Assembly: GCA_963693365.1 (NCBI GenBank)
Contig: CAVNZM010000001.1
Location: 5,766,001-5,830,000 of the forward strand
Direction: 5' to 3'
Origin: Amoebidium appalachense
Taxonomy: Eukaryota > Ichthyosporea
Length of the DNA stretch: 64,000 bases
In this document: positions 11,105-41,958 of the stretch, one piece after another
Position numbering within the stretch: the first letter of the stretch is position 1
How the letters are laid out: each line of letters opens with the position of its first letter
The notes under the pieces: model-generated
The model's database searches: none
What the model was told of the DNA's origin: nothing
Seen by the model: the letters and a program-made list of their open reading frames with translations, nothing else
Translations under genes and position numbers: made by a program

Positions 11105-12336
11105 TGACACACACACAAACATGACGGATGCACGGGCATGCTTAAACGTAACATACACACACCTTCACATGCACTTGCTGGGATAGGACACACTTTCCGA
11201 TATCAGCACACACTTGTGCGTAGTGTTTCGAATAAGTGAACCTATGCCTGCGTGCATGCATAAACAGTGACACACACACACACACACACACACACGAGCG
11301 ACACACACACATACATGCACAGATGCACGGGCATGCTGAAACGTATTATACACACACCTTCACATACACTTGCTGGGATAGGGCACACTTTCCGATATCA
11401 GCACACACTTGTGCGTAGTGTTTCAAACAAGTGAACCTATGCCTGTGTGCATGCAATTAAAAACGTGTTTGCCATGACACACAGACGCACTCACACGGGT
11501 GTACGTGTGCTCTCATACACACACACACCTCACATGCACCCGTGCCCATACACGCACGGGTGGTTATGGGGGCACACACAAGTGCCCCCCGAACACATAC
11601 CTCCATTTCCCTATCATCCCTTTCTCATCATTCCCTCCGCTGGACTTTCACATACCGTGACGAACAAAAAAGTTATATTATCCTGAGTCTATATTCTTCT
11701 CTCCCTTTCGCCTTCTAGTTCTGGCCAGCATGTTTTCACTTCTCTGACCACTCCCCCCCCCCCCTCCCCCCTCCCCCCCTCCCCCCCCCCCCCTCCCCCT
11801 CCCCCCCCCCCCCCCGGCTCATTCACCTTCCTTCATAACCTGCTCATCACCAACCTACTCCAAAATCAGCCTGAGTTTGCATTGTGCAATACACTCTACC
11901 TCCCCCCCCCTCCTTCCCTCCCTCCCCTCCCCCCTCCACCCCCTCCCCCCCCCCCCACCCCTCTCCCCATCCACCCACTCACCCTCGCTCTTTCCCTTGC
12001 AGGGATCATGGATGACATGATCAAGGCGGTGACAGGTGGGGGCAAGGACGAGAGCCAATGGAAGGTGCTGGTGGTGGACCACGAGGCCATGCGCATCATG
12101 AACAGCAGCGTGCGCATGTTTGACGTCACAGATGCCGGCGTCACAAGTATGCAGCCCTTTGCCTCCTCTCCCTCTCACTTTCTTTTCCCCCCACCCCCCC
12201 ACCCCCCTCTCCGGGCATCCTCGTCCTCTGAAAATAAACTGTGCCTGTGTTGCATGCTCTTGTGTGATTGGTTTTTCCGAACTCTTCTTACACCATGTTT
12301 TCTGATTTGTCAAATACTTTGCACCGTGTAACCCAA

Positions 12337-12380
<44 letters not shown>

Positions 12381-13692
12381 CCCACCTCCTCCCCTCCTCC
12401 CCTCCGCCCTCTTCCCCCCTCCCCCCCCCCCCTCCCCCCCTTCCAGTTGTGGAGAATCTTGCGCAAAAGCGGCAGCCACTGCGGTCGTTTGAGGCGATCT
12501 ACTTTGTGGGCCCCACGGAGGACAGCATCGAGAAGATAGTGAAGGACTTCGAGCCGGGCCGTGTGCGCTACAAGGCCGCACACATCTTTACCACCCGTCG
12601 TACGTGTGTGTGTGTGGGGGGGGGGAGGGGGTGGGGGATGGGGGGTGGGGAGGGGGGTAGGCGGGTATGCGTGTGAGGTGGGGCGTGAGGGGAGGGGGGT
12701 AGGCGGGTATGCATGTGAGGTGGGGCGTGAGGGGAGGGGGGAAGTGTATGTGGGTTTTTATTCATTTATTTACTTGTTTCATTTTTTTGCCCCCGGGGGG
12801 GGGGGGGGGAGGGGGGGGGGGAGGGCGGAGAGTAGGGTATCGGTGTGCCGTGGGAGGGAGGGGCAATGTCTTTGTGGGTTTAAAATTAGTATTATTATTA
12901 TTTCTATTATTAGCATCATAATGAAATGGGGGGGGGGGGGGGGGGGAGAATGTTTGTCGTCCTTTTTTCTTTTCTTTTTTTTCTTTTTTTTCTTTTTTGG
13001 GGGGGGGGGGGGGGGGGGGGGATGGTGGTGTCAGAAGGGGAGGCTGTATTGAAATTGGGAACCGGTGGATGGTGGGGATGGGGAGTTGGAGTAATAGAGG
13101 AGCCTCCGCGGAGGAGGGAGGGGGGTGGGGGGGGGGGGGGGGGGGGTGTAAAGCTATCGGATGAGGGGTGTGCCGGTGTGCGCCTGGTGCATGTGGGTGT
13201 GCGGCCAGGGTGTCCATTTGGGGGGGGGGGAGGGAGGGGGGGGGGACACGTAAAGAGGTGGGGGGGGAGGGGGGAGGGAAGGGAGGAGGGGGGAGTGGGG
13301 AAGGGGGATGATATTTCAGCGAGGGGATCGTGTGGTGCATGTGCTGACAGACACCTTTGCAGCGTGTCCAGACAATCTGTTCCGCAAGCTGACGTCATCG
13401 GACATTGCAAAATACGTCAAGAGATTCACTGAGCTCAACCTGGACTTCCTCAGTACGTCACATCATCTCCCCCTCCCCCACATTGCCCCCCCCCCCCCCC
13501 CCCCCTGGGGCGCCCTCCCCCCTGGGGCTGCCCATCGATTACCCGGCGGACGGGGAGAGGCATTCTTTTTGCTGTTGTCTTGTGTTTTTTTTTTTCAACA
13601 CTCTTCATTGTAGCCGTATGTCTGTGTGCTTTTGAAGCTTGTGTGTGACAGTGGTAATGGTATGTCTGTGTGGGTGAGTGTGTGTGCGGTGT

Positions 13693-13724
<32 letters not shown>

Positions 13725-14040
13725 GGGTACTTTTCCCTTTTGTTCGGGTGCCAAGTGAGTGGTGCTGATAGGTATGGGTGCTGACGGTGTGTGATGCAGC
13801 CATCGAGTCCAACGTGTTCAGCCTAGACCGGCCACTGGAGTTCTACAACCTGTACAGCCCAAATGCACAGGAGAAGGACACTATCATTGCTGGCGTGGCT
13901 GAGCAGGTGTGTGTGGCTGTGCAGTGGTGCTGTTGTGTGTGGGTGTGGGTGTGTGTGTCTGTGAGTGTATGGTTGTGTGCCTGTACTGCTCTTGTGGGTG
14001 GGTGTGGGTGGTGCACTGGAGCCGGGAGATAGATGTATTT

Positions 14041-14094
<54 letters not shown>

Positions 14095-15378
14095 CTTGTT
14101 TTAACGTGTGCCGCTGTCCACGTGCATAGTTTTGTTGTGTTCACAGTCTGTATGCATCGCTTGTCGTATACTCGCGCGAATATCTGTCCACACATATGCA
14201 GGGCAATTTGCACGTGTAACAGCACACACGTGATAACCAACCAACCATGCAGGTGTTCGTGTCTGCATGCAACATGCACATGCACGTGGCACGTACCACT
14301 CTTGTGGCACATGCAGGTGCATGTCATATGTAAAAAAATTATTCACCTACATTGTTCTACTCTAATTAGTTCCAATGAGGCCTAACTGTCCCCTCCTCTC
14401 TCCCCCCCCCCCCACCTACCCACCACCACCACGACCTTCACCGCCGCCACCACACACACACACACACCAGCTTTCCATCCCCTATTATCATTTCCCCGTC
14501 CCCGTTTCCTTTCAATCCCTTCCCCCCCCCCCCCCCCCCCCCTCCTCCTCCTCCTCCTCCTCAGCCCAGCTCACCACCACCAGCACCACACCCACACTCC
14601 TACCCTCCCCCCCCCCCCCCCCCCTCCCCGCGCCCCCTCTTCCTCCTCCTTCTTCTCCTCTTCTTCCCCCGCCTATCCACTCATGTCTTTCTCCCTCCCC
14701 AGCTTGCAACCGTGTGTGTGACGCTAGGAGACAACCCCTACGTGTGCTTCCTCTCAGCCAGCGACCGCACCCACAAGCTGGCAACAGCCCTGCAGGCCAG
14801 GCTGGACCAGTTTGTCCAGGGTGGTGAGCTGAGCGCGGTACGTGATTTTAAAAGTTACCAGCCAATCATTATGGTGGTTGGTGCTGGTGTAGTTTGGGCC
14901 AGCTGCACATGTACTGTCATGGTTTAGACACTCTGAAGCACTGAATCCCTGTGACACATCAGGTTTTTAAACCCACCACGTACTTGCAGCACACTCCTCG
15001 TTTGAGATGTACCACTCTTGCATCCCCCCTTCCCCCCCTCTCCCCTTTACGCACGGCCCACCTTCCCACCTCCCCAACTCCTTATAGACCGTGCAGATGA
15101 ATCATGAAGCATGCCTCTACCCAATGCACGTGCATTAAATTCCTCGTCACCCCCACCTGTTCATCTACACAAGTACACCCATGCCTCCCCTCCCAACGAT
15201 CTGAGAATGGGTGTTGCAATTGATGAGTGCTGGGGGTGTGGGTGTGATTTGCAGAATTGCTGCTTTGTCTGTCGTGGACGTGTACTTCGAACTCCCTTTC
15301 ACGATCTTCCCCATCCCCATCCCCTTCCCCTTCCCCCCAACACACCGCACCCTACACACACGCACACACACGCGCACG

Positions 15379-15422
<44 letters not shown>

Positions 15423-15623
15423 CCAAGGCCTTTCATCCTTCTTCCTCTTTGCCCCCTCTCCCACCTTCCCACACACACACACACGTACACACACGCACAC
15501 TTGGGGCCCTTTTAGAATGGGCTCTACTTATGGTGCATATTCTTGGGCTCTACTTCTGGTGCAATTTCTTTGCATTGTTTTCTGTGAAATCTGCATTGTG
15601 TTGTTCATCTCTAAAACACATCC

Positions 15624-15656
<33 letters not shown>

Positions 15657-16241
15657 AAAACAAAAAAAAAACAGACGCAGACCAACCGAGCGCAGCTGCT
15701 GATTGTGGACCGTGCTGCTGACGTCATCACCCCCCTGCTGCATGAGCTCACCTACCAGGCCATGGCCTACGACCTCATGCCCCTCCCCGACGACGTGTTC
15801 AAGTATGAACCATATACACCCTACCCCTTGCAACACACACACACACACACATAGGGACACACACGCATACACATACACACACATGCACACACAGGCACGC
15901 GCACACATACGCATACACCTGCATACCAAACACGTACACATACACACACATGCACACACAGGCACGCACACACATACACACACACATGCATACCAAACGC
16001 ATGCACATACACATATATCCACACACAGGCACGCACACACATACGCATGCACCTGCTTCCAAACTCATACACACACATCCACCTATTTGTCCAGTTGCCC
16101 AGTCACTCATTCGCTCGTCAGCCAAATCAAACAGCAGGGGAGGTGGGGATCAAAGCCTTCTTTTTAGGATTCCGAGGCTTGGAGCATGTTGGAACATGAG
16201 TGAGGTCAGGTCGATAGGCTTTGGTGTGTCCGGCGCCCCCG

Positions 16242-16281
<40 letters not shown>

Positions 16282-17818
16282 GGTAGGGGGGGAGGGGAGG
16301 GCGGGAGGAGGGGGGGGGGGATGTGGCTGCGATACAGTTCTGCAGATGTGTGCATGTGGGCGCGAGTTGGCCTGTATGTGATTGCATGTGCATATACGTA
16401 GGGGCTCCCTTTCGTGACACCTGACTGAGATCTGCGATAGCTTTCTTCAGAAGTCCTCTCTCCGTGACGACTCGCTGATTTCTAAGTTTTCTATACACCT
16501 TCAGAGCGTCAGCTGTCATTATTTTCGTGCACGCCAGCACAGTGACAACAACACAACCATGCACGTCGTATCTCCCTGTGTGTCTCGGTGCATGTGAATA
16601 GTTAGGTGTCTGTACGTATGTTCGTGTGTATTCCTTTGTGGTTGAACATTTGTAATCGTGAGTGTACATGTGTGCCTGCGTGTGCGTGTGTGTGTGTATG
16701 TGTGGGTGGGTGGGTATGGGTGTGGATGTGTGTGTTTGTGCCTCCGTGCATGTGCGCGTGTGTGTGTGGCTGTGTGGCTGTGGCTGTGTGCTGACCATGT
16801 GTGCAGGTTCAAGGGAGGGTCTGGTGAGCGCATGGCCATTCTCGGTGAGCAGGACAACCTGTGGACCACCATGCGCCACATGCACATCGGTGACGCCATG
16901 CCCTACCTGGCTGACTGTACGTGCCCGTGCATGTGTCCATGCTCGTGTGTGTTTGTGGAGGGCTAAGAAATTGTGTGCCTGTGTGCAGAATGTTGATATT
17001 GGATTATGTGTGCATGTCTTTGTCTTTGTGTACGTGTGCATGTGCGTGTGCATCATTGTGTAGGTGTGTCCACGCGGGTGCTTGTGCAGATGTGTAAGTT
17101 GCTCTGCATTTGGCGGTTTGCCTGTGTGCGCCTGTACGTGTATGTATGTGTGTGTGCTCGTGTGTGCATGTGTGTGTTTGCGCGTGGGCACATGCATACG
17201 TGCTGGTGTGGGTGTGTCCAAATGAATGTATATGTGTGTGTCTGCGCAGACATATGCGTTTGTGTGTCACTGTGGGGATGCACAGTACGGCGTTTCTTTA
17301 AGCACCACGATCCGAACCAACAGGAAGGAAGCACACAAACCCAGTCCCTACTTTTTTTAGACTTGCCCACCCTTCATACCACATCACCCTAACCCAACCC
17401 ATCCTTTTCCCTCCAGCGTTCAAGGAGTTCCGTGACCAGAAGAGCAAAGCCATCACACAGGGCAACAACATGAAAGACCTTCAGGCAATTATCAAAGCAG
17501 CACCGCAGCTCACAGAGCAGACCAACAAGTTTGAGCTGCACCTGGAGCTCAGCAACCAGCTCAATCGGATCAGGAGGGAGACGGGGCTGGATGACCTGTG
17601 TGTGGCCGAGCAGAACATGGTCATGGGAGAGGACGGGGAGGGCCAGAAGAAGAACCCCTTGCTCAATATCATCCAGCTGTTGCAGAGCAGCCAGGTAAGA
17701 ATAAGAAAGAAAAGTGAAGGGGAAAAAAAACTTGGGGGGGGGGGGGGGGAGGGGGGGGGGGGGGGGGGGGGAGGGGGGGAGGGGGGAGGGTCGCAGGGAG
17801 GAAAGGGGGAGGCGGAAA

Positions 17819-17853
<35 letters not shown>

Positions 17854-17951
17854 AGGAGGAAAGGGGGGGGCAGGAAGAAGGGAGGGGGGAGGTTGGAGGG
17901 GGAGGAGTGGGAGGGGAGGGAGGGGAAGTGGGAGGCGGTTTGTGTGTGTGT

Positions 17952-18036
<85 letters not shown>

Positions 18037-19912
18037 AGGCACGGACCCGTCGGTTGGTGTGCATCGTAGAAGAGAGCTGCATGCACGAGAGAGGGTGGGT
18101 GGTGGGGCAACGTTTTAAGTTGTAGGGGAAGGAGCATGTGAAAATGGTGTGTTGTATGCATTCGTATGGGTGTGTGGCGTTGGTGGCGCAAGTCTGCTTG
18201 TGTGTGCACGTGTGCTCATGCGCGTGGCCTGTGGTTGTGCAGGTGCCGGTCAACAACAAGATCAGACTGCTGGCCCTGTATGTGCTGATCAAGGAGAAGG
18301 GCATCAGCACAAGGTGTGTACGTGTGGGTGTGGTGGTGGATGGGTGTGGGGGAGTGCATGTGGGTAGGTGTGTGTGTGGGTAGGTGGGTGTGCGTGTGGG
18401 TGGGTGGGTGGATGTGCGTGCGTGTGGGTGGGTGGGTATGCGTGCGTGTGGGTGGGTGGGTATGCGTGCGTGTGGGTGGGTGAGTGTGCGTGTGGGTGGG
18501 TGGATGGATGGGTGGGTGTGCCTTGTGCATGTGCGCGTGTTTGTGCATGTGTGTGGGTGGGTTTTGATGGGTGGGTGGCTGGGCAGGGGTGGGTGTGGAT
18601 TGGGCGGTGAGGGCTTGGATAAGTGGGCTTGTTTGGTGGTGTTGGTGGGTGTTGGTTGGTTGGTTTTAGGAGGGGAGGGGGAGAGGGGAGGGGGGTAAGC
18701 TGCATTAGTGTGGGTGGAACGGGCGGACGGATGGAATGATGGTCGGGTGTGTGTGCGTGTGTATGTGCTTGCTCTGCTGGCGTGTGCATGTGTGTAAGGT
18801 TCGTGGCCCTCCGTTCTCTTGTTCCGCCTCTCCCCCTCTCCCCCCTCCCCTCCCCCCCACCCACCCACCCACCCAACGCACGTACACACATACACACATA
18901 TAGAGGCTCCCCAATTAGAAGGGTAAAAGAAAAGGAGGGGGTGGCTGAGGCGGGGACCACCCACCCAACACACACACACACACACACACCACGCACACCC
19001 CAAATAGGAGGAAAAGGGGGGAGGTGGGAGGGAGGGGGGCGAGGGCAAAAGCAAAACCAAAGATGCTTCGGACCATGTGCATGGTTACAGCTCTGTTCCA
19101 TTCTTCCGTGCCCACCATGCATCCCTTTCCATGTGCTGTGTCTGTTGTATCCTTCATGTGCCTCTTAGTAACCCCCCCCCCCCCCCCCCCCCCCCCCCTG
19201 CAGCGACATGGAGAAGTTGTTCTCTCAGGCACAGATCACCCCCCAGACACCCAACAGCAAGGCCATAGCCAACATGGACCTTCTTGATGTGACCGTGAAC
19301 ACGGATAACCCCCGCCCACGCAAACCAATCAAGCGCAAGGACAGGGTCCTCACAGGTACATGTGTTGGTCGGGTGGGGAGGGGTGGAAGGGGGAGGGGGG
19401 AGGGGGAGGATGTGGGTGTGGGTGGGTGGGTGGGTGGGTGAGCAGTTGGGGGGTTGGCTGGGTGGGTGGGTTGAGTGGGGTGTGTGTGTGTGTGTGCGCG
19501 CGTGCGGATGCGTGCTTGTGTGTTGTGTGTTGTGTCACAGAGATGGGGAAGGGGGAGAGGGGGGGGGGTGCGGGGAGGGGGGAGAATTCGTGCATGTGCC
19601 CCTCATCGTTTTTGCAGTTGCGGGATGTGTATATGATGACCAAGGAACCTGGATAGAGCCTAGAGGTGTGTGGGGCATATCCCCCTTTTGCTCATGTGGT
19701 TGCATTGTGGTTTGCCATGGTGCGTGCACACTCCGGTGTCATGCCAATGGGATATGTGCATGTGGATATAAGTTTTGGTTTTTGTGCATATAGGCATGTG
19801 CTGGAACATCCTCCCTCATGCTCCCGCCTTACCGATGTGTACCACACATGCCTCCCCCTCACCCTTCCTACCCTACCCCGACACACGCACACATGCGCCC
19901 GTTCACCCAAAT

Positions 19913-19998
<86 letters not shown>

Positions 19999-20046
19999 CA
20001 CACACACACACACACACATCCACACACACACACATCCACACACACA

Positions 20047-20135
<89 letters not shown>

Positions 20136-20306
20136 ACACACACAGACGTGTACGTGACGTCGCGGTGGACACCCCTTCTCCGTGATCTTCTAGAAGATGT
20201 TGCGGACGGCAAGCCCGACAAGAACGTCATCACCTACGTCAGAGACACCCCCCCCCAAGCAGGGCACAGCATCCGCTTCCTCCGCACCCGTTTCTGCTCG
20301 CAGGTT

Positions 20307-20340
<34 letters not shown>

Positions 20341-21207
20341 TCCCTTCCCCCCTTCCCCCCTTCCCCCCATCCCCCCTTTTCTCTCCCCGCCGGGAGGTCG
20401 AAACTCGGGATATTCTGGATGACTTGGGCGCCCGTTAATGGGCCCTCTGTACCATGCATACGCTTTATGTGTGGCTTGCACTCTGCGTTGTGTTGTCCGT
20501 AATGAATGTGTACTTCGTTCTATGCAACACATTCCATTTCCCTCCCCCTCCGGCCCCGCCCGCCCGCCACGCCCAAGCACTCTCCCCTGACAACCACCCG
20601 TGCACGCACACGCACACAATGCATGCGCAGGCGGGCACGCACGAGTTTGTGGCTGGCATGCCAGTGTTGCAGCAGTTCAATCCACTTTCTTTTGTATACC
20701 AACTTGTGCCCCAGAGCACTGCTCGGTGCGTTGGAACACGATTTTCTGTTTGTGTTGCTAAATCCTCCCTGGGGGGTGCAGCAAGCCAGGATGGGCCAAG
20801 AAGGGCGGCAACGTGAAGGAGGAAAAGGGAGACAAGTTCGCGGGCCCACGGATAATCGTCTATGTGGCTGGGGGCATGACCATGAGCGAGATGAGGATTG
20901 CGGCCGAGGTTATGAAGGCTGCAAACCGCCAGGTCGTCATTGGTACGTGCTCACACACATGTTTTACGTGTATGGGTGTGTGCCTGTGTAGGTACACGCG
21001 TACAACGTGAATACACATGGCACCCATGTGTGGACATGACAACAACAGGCACATATTCACATCCGGCAGTTCTGCATTGGAACACATGGATGACACACGT
21101 ACACATGCACACTTGCATGCATGCAAGTGTAAACACCCACACAAATCTGTACGCGGGCCTCTCCGGGCCAACTACAGATGCACATGCTGGCGCGTTCACA
21201 TACTTTT

Positions 21208-21273
<66 letters not shown>

Positions 21274-21274
21274 G

Positions 21275-21323
<49 letters not shown>

Positions 21324-21507
21324 ACACACTACACACATTTGAAAGAGGAAAGGGGGAAGGAAGAAAACCACCACCACTCACCCCCCACCCCAACCCGCAG
21401 GGTCCAGCGTACGCATGCTGCCGGAGATGTTCCTGACCAATCTAGACAACCTGCGCAATGCCCCCCAGGTCGCCTACCCGGCACTGCAGCCCCAGCATGC
21501 CCTCTAA
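10173..21507 (+). CDS. SEC1: Sec1/Munc18-family protein (syntaxin-binding SM protein), 14 exons
   Basis: SM proteins clasp syntaxin/SNARE bundles to drive exocytic membrane fusion. Coding exons are 10173-10203, 12003-12146, 12447-12599, 13363-13452, 13800-13906, 14703-14837, 15675-15802, 16807-16916, 17417-17694, 18243-18313, 19204-19355, 20146-20303, 20786-20942 and 21401-21507. All phases join without a stop and give 606 aa, close to the roughly 594 aa of animal Munc18. The N-terminus has WKVLVVD (30-36) and GVTIVENL, then [12 protein letters not shown] and YKAAHIFTT of domain 1. The domain 2 strand is [19 protein letters not shown] (exon 7), and [13 protein letters not shown] and [11 protein letters not shown] occur near the C-terminus. 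The order matches STXBP1-type Sec1 rather than Vps45, Sly1 or Vps33. The start has a good context (ACCATGG). Exon 13 uses an AAG acceptor four bases after a CAG. The protein acts in the cytosol at the plasma membrane. Confidence 0.95.
11101..11460 (+). repeat. 195-bp tandem duplication in Sec1 intron 1
   Basis: Two diverged copies lie head to tail at about 11101-11294 and 11295-11460. Both contain the unique stretch around CTTGCTGGGATAGG (starts 11174 and 11369, period 195) and TTTCCGATATCAGCACACAC. Short (CA)n arrays flank each copy, so unequal exchange or slippage between them is a likely origin. Confidence 0.85.
12640..12740 (+). repeat. 46-bp tandem duplication in Sec1 intron 3
   Basis: Two near-identical G-rich units carry GTAGGCGGGTATGC followed by GTGTGAGG or ATGTGAGG and GGGGCGTGAGG. 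They sit in a wholly G-rich intron (12600-13362). Confidence 0.75.
17954..18034 (+). repeat. Uninterrupted run of 81 guanines (Sec1 intron 9)
   Basis: This is the longest homopolymer in the window and lies in the sense strand of Sec1 intron 9, whose first 350 bases are almost all G. It can form stacked G-quadruplexes in the RNA. The true length in the organism is uncertain because such runs are poorly sequenced. Confidence 0.85.
18360..18510 (+). repeat. GT/GGGT minisatellite (Sec1 intron 10)
   Basis: Roughly 26-bp units of GTGGGTGGGTG followed by a TATGCGTGCGT or TGCGTG variant are repeated about five times. The 5' half of this intron is G/GT-rich, and its 3' part turns C- and CA-rich before the acceptor. 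Confidence 0.7.
19914..20144 (+). repeat. (CA)n array ending at the Sec1 exon 12 acceptor
   Basis: About 230 bp of CA dinucleotides with a few interruptions (CAACAC, CATCCACA, CATACACA) run directly into the CAG acceptor of exon 12 at 20143-20145. Confidence 0.95.
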
Positions 21508-29943
<8,436 letters not shown>

Positions 29944-32496
29944 GGTGGAAAGAAAGGGAGGGAGAGAGGGGAGGGGAGGGGGCGGGGGAGGGGGGGGAGG
30001 GGGGAGGGGAGGCGGGGGGGGAGGCGGGGAGGGGGTTAGCTGTAGACGCTGTTGGCAAAAGCTGTGGGCAAGGCCTTGTTCGCAACTCTTGACGGTGTGA
30101 TAGATCACGCCCAGAACACTGTGATCTACTATAACTCTCGAGAGCACTGTGATCTATTATGACATCAATCTCCTCTGAGCGGCGTTTGTAGGATACATTT
30201 CAGGTCTGTCTATTGTTGTTTACACCTGTCTCATTTCCAAGTTACAACTAGATCATTATTTGACTGGAACCAATTTTTTATGGCTCACTTATAGTTGATA
30301 ACATAACTGTATCGATTAGAAAGATGAGAAGCTATTTGATCGATTGTGAAAGTAAACCAGGGCAATATCCTAGCAGAGTACCACAACTAAAAACATACAT
30401 ATGTAGATAACATATGTGAGCCTGATGAATTTTCGGACGATTCGAATTTGAACCGGTTCCCAGGATCACAAAGCTCGACTACAGATAAATAAGTAGGAAA
30501 AATTCCTTGGTGATGTATGTGCTGTAGCTGTTTTCATGTTCAAAATTATCAACGGTTGTAATTTGGTATTTCTTCTTCTTTTTTTTTCTTTTAAGGCATT
30601 ATCGTTCTCGAGGTGGATGCCACTCCGATAAAAGCTGATCTAGGAGATAATTCTTAGAATGTCACGGATAAAGTAAACCAATCATAAACCCGCCACGGCT
30701 TCCAAAAGATCCGAAGGAAGTCGTTCATGTCCCATCAACTGTCGTTGTCGTTGCCCGGCCCCAAGGCCGCCGCTTTGGTTCGTGTGCACTCGAAGGTCAC
30801 AAAGTGCCAACACACACTACTGTACAAAGGTTGCACAGAAACCCACAAACACGTTGTGTCACACACACACAGTCTATAACTTACGGAAGGGTTTTCATGG
30901 CGTCTGAGAGTCCTTATGGTGTCTGCGAGTTCCGGCGCGATGAGTCCCTCGCTCTGACTTGCACGGCCAAGCTAGAGCGCGAGTTGAAAGCATCTCTAAC
31001 AGCACTACGTTCACTCTAAATTGTAGTCTACAGCCTAGTCTAGCAGCATCAATTCCAGTTTCTCTTCCATAGAGGATAGGGAAATTCGACGATAAACGCT
31101 CGTAGAGTAGCTTTCTACTGTGCATGCTGGCTTTCATAATCATTGTGGTGATAGCATCGCTCTATAAACTCATGCACGCCAAGTCTTCAACGTGAAACCG
31201 GGGCGCCTAAGCAGCTTTCAAGGCATATTGTTAGTGATATCACACCACCACGCAACAAATCCGAGTGCAGCAACGGGCTGTCGCATAAGGTGAGTGGGCA
31301 TCTGGACTGTCAGGCACGTAACGTGCTGTAGAATCTCCTTTGTTTTCTTCCTACGTTCAATATGGTGCCACACTAATAGTTGGTGACGCAATCACTTGAC
31401 GAAAGGTGGGAAAACGAAGAATATGACGTGCAGATGCACGAATTCGTAAGTTAGCTAATTTTGAGGCGTACTGGGAAAAGAGGATATAGAGGGGAGTTAT
31501 TACATTGTGCTTTTTTAGAGAGGCATGAGTGTGGAGTATGCATGGTTTGAGACTCGAAATTCCTTTTCTAATTGAATATTCCTCTCCCAAAAAAATACTT
31601 CCGATGGGAACAAGTGCTGCTACATATTATTCATGCTTAACGGCCTGCATACCTACACACTAGAAAGGTCTCATATTGACTCACACAGAGGCAAAAGGAT
31701 GTTATCCAGCACAAAAAATTATAACTTATTAAGTCTACCGTAGAATGTGTTTACGTTGTAACGCGACGCATAAAATCCACTACGTTGAAGTTGAGCTGTA
31801 GGGAAACTCCTAAGGCTTGTAGAGTCTGTGCTAAGACACAGTAGTCATTTAAAACCTTCCAACGTTCAAACCAGAAAGCCTTCCCTCTATTACTGTAAGC
31901 AAGAGCGAGCAGGGAAGCCACATAAACCTAAATTATTGCGTGTACGGTAGCAGTAACTTACAAGAGAGACCAGGGAATCTTTGGTTTTCTGGTAATTTAA
32001 CAATAACCTGCTCTCGCTTTTCCTTTTCCTGCTCAGCTTCGGCAAAGATAAGTATTGAATCCTAATGATGGTTTTAATATGGGGCACCAATAAATTAATG
32101 AAATAAATTTGCTATCCTCTGCTCATTCTTTTGTGGAGGCATGGGAACCCCCCTGCTTATGGGCTCTGTTGAGTGCCTTCTGCTGCACGTTGTTTCTTAG
32201 ATATTTTTTTCATTTTCATAGAAGGTTAAATTTCTGGTTTCTGAATTTTTGTGACGTGTTGGGTATTGGGTATGCCTTTGGACACCTGCATCTGAATAAG
32301 TCATATCCTTCAATGCATACATCCCCCCCCCCCCTTTCCCTCCCCCCCTCCCCTCCCCCCCCCCCCCCCCCCCCCCCCCCCCGCCGCCCCTACGCACGCA
32401 CACACACACCCTTTGTGTCTAAATATATCCGGACACCCGACTTCCAGCACAGGCACACCCTATCATCCACACAGGCCAATCCACCAGTTACCAAAT
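29944..32496. other. Divergent intergenic region between Ap4A phosphorylase and subtilase genes
   Basis: After a G-rich patch (29955-30035) this is mostly AT-rich, normal-complexity DNA and should contain both promoters. A short direct repeat, CACTGTGATCTA followed by C or T and then TAT, occurs near 30117 and 30142. The frame at 30804-31019 (71 codons) and others match nothing I recognise. A C run of about 22 bases lies at 32358-32382, shortly before the subtilase gene. Confidence 0.5.
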
Positions 32497-41798
<9,302 letters not shown>

Positions 41799-41958
41799 CA
41801 AAACAGTTTTAAACCAAATTATTAAGTCTGATTGTCGAAATAAGCTTCATTCATAGGTATCAATTAGCTGATATGCAAAGAAAATTACATGAAATCAGGC
41901 TATTATTATTTTACCCAATCGAATCGTCTACCCACCCAATCTGGTCCGGTACTTTCTA

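Noticed and set aside
19666-20438. Long open frames rich in His-Thr, Cys-Val, Gly or Pro throughout the window (for example 19666-20157, 23616-24311, 35870-36484)
   Set aside because: They are translations of (CA)n, (GT)n, poly-G and poly-C DNA, occur on both strands at once and lie over introns of real genes.
30895-31143. Overlapping frames of 71 and 82 codons near 30.9-31.1 kb as a small gene
   Set aside because: They overlap on opposite strands, lack family similarity, and nothing distinguishes either from chance.
31357-31590. 77-codon minus-strand frame in the intergenic region before the subtilase gene
   Set aside because: Composition is ordinary for AT-rich DNA and it matches no family.
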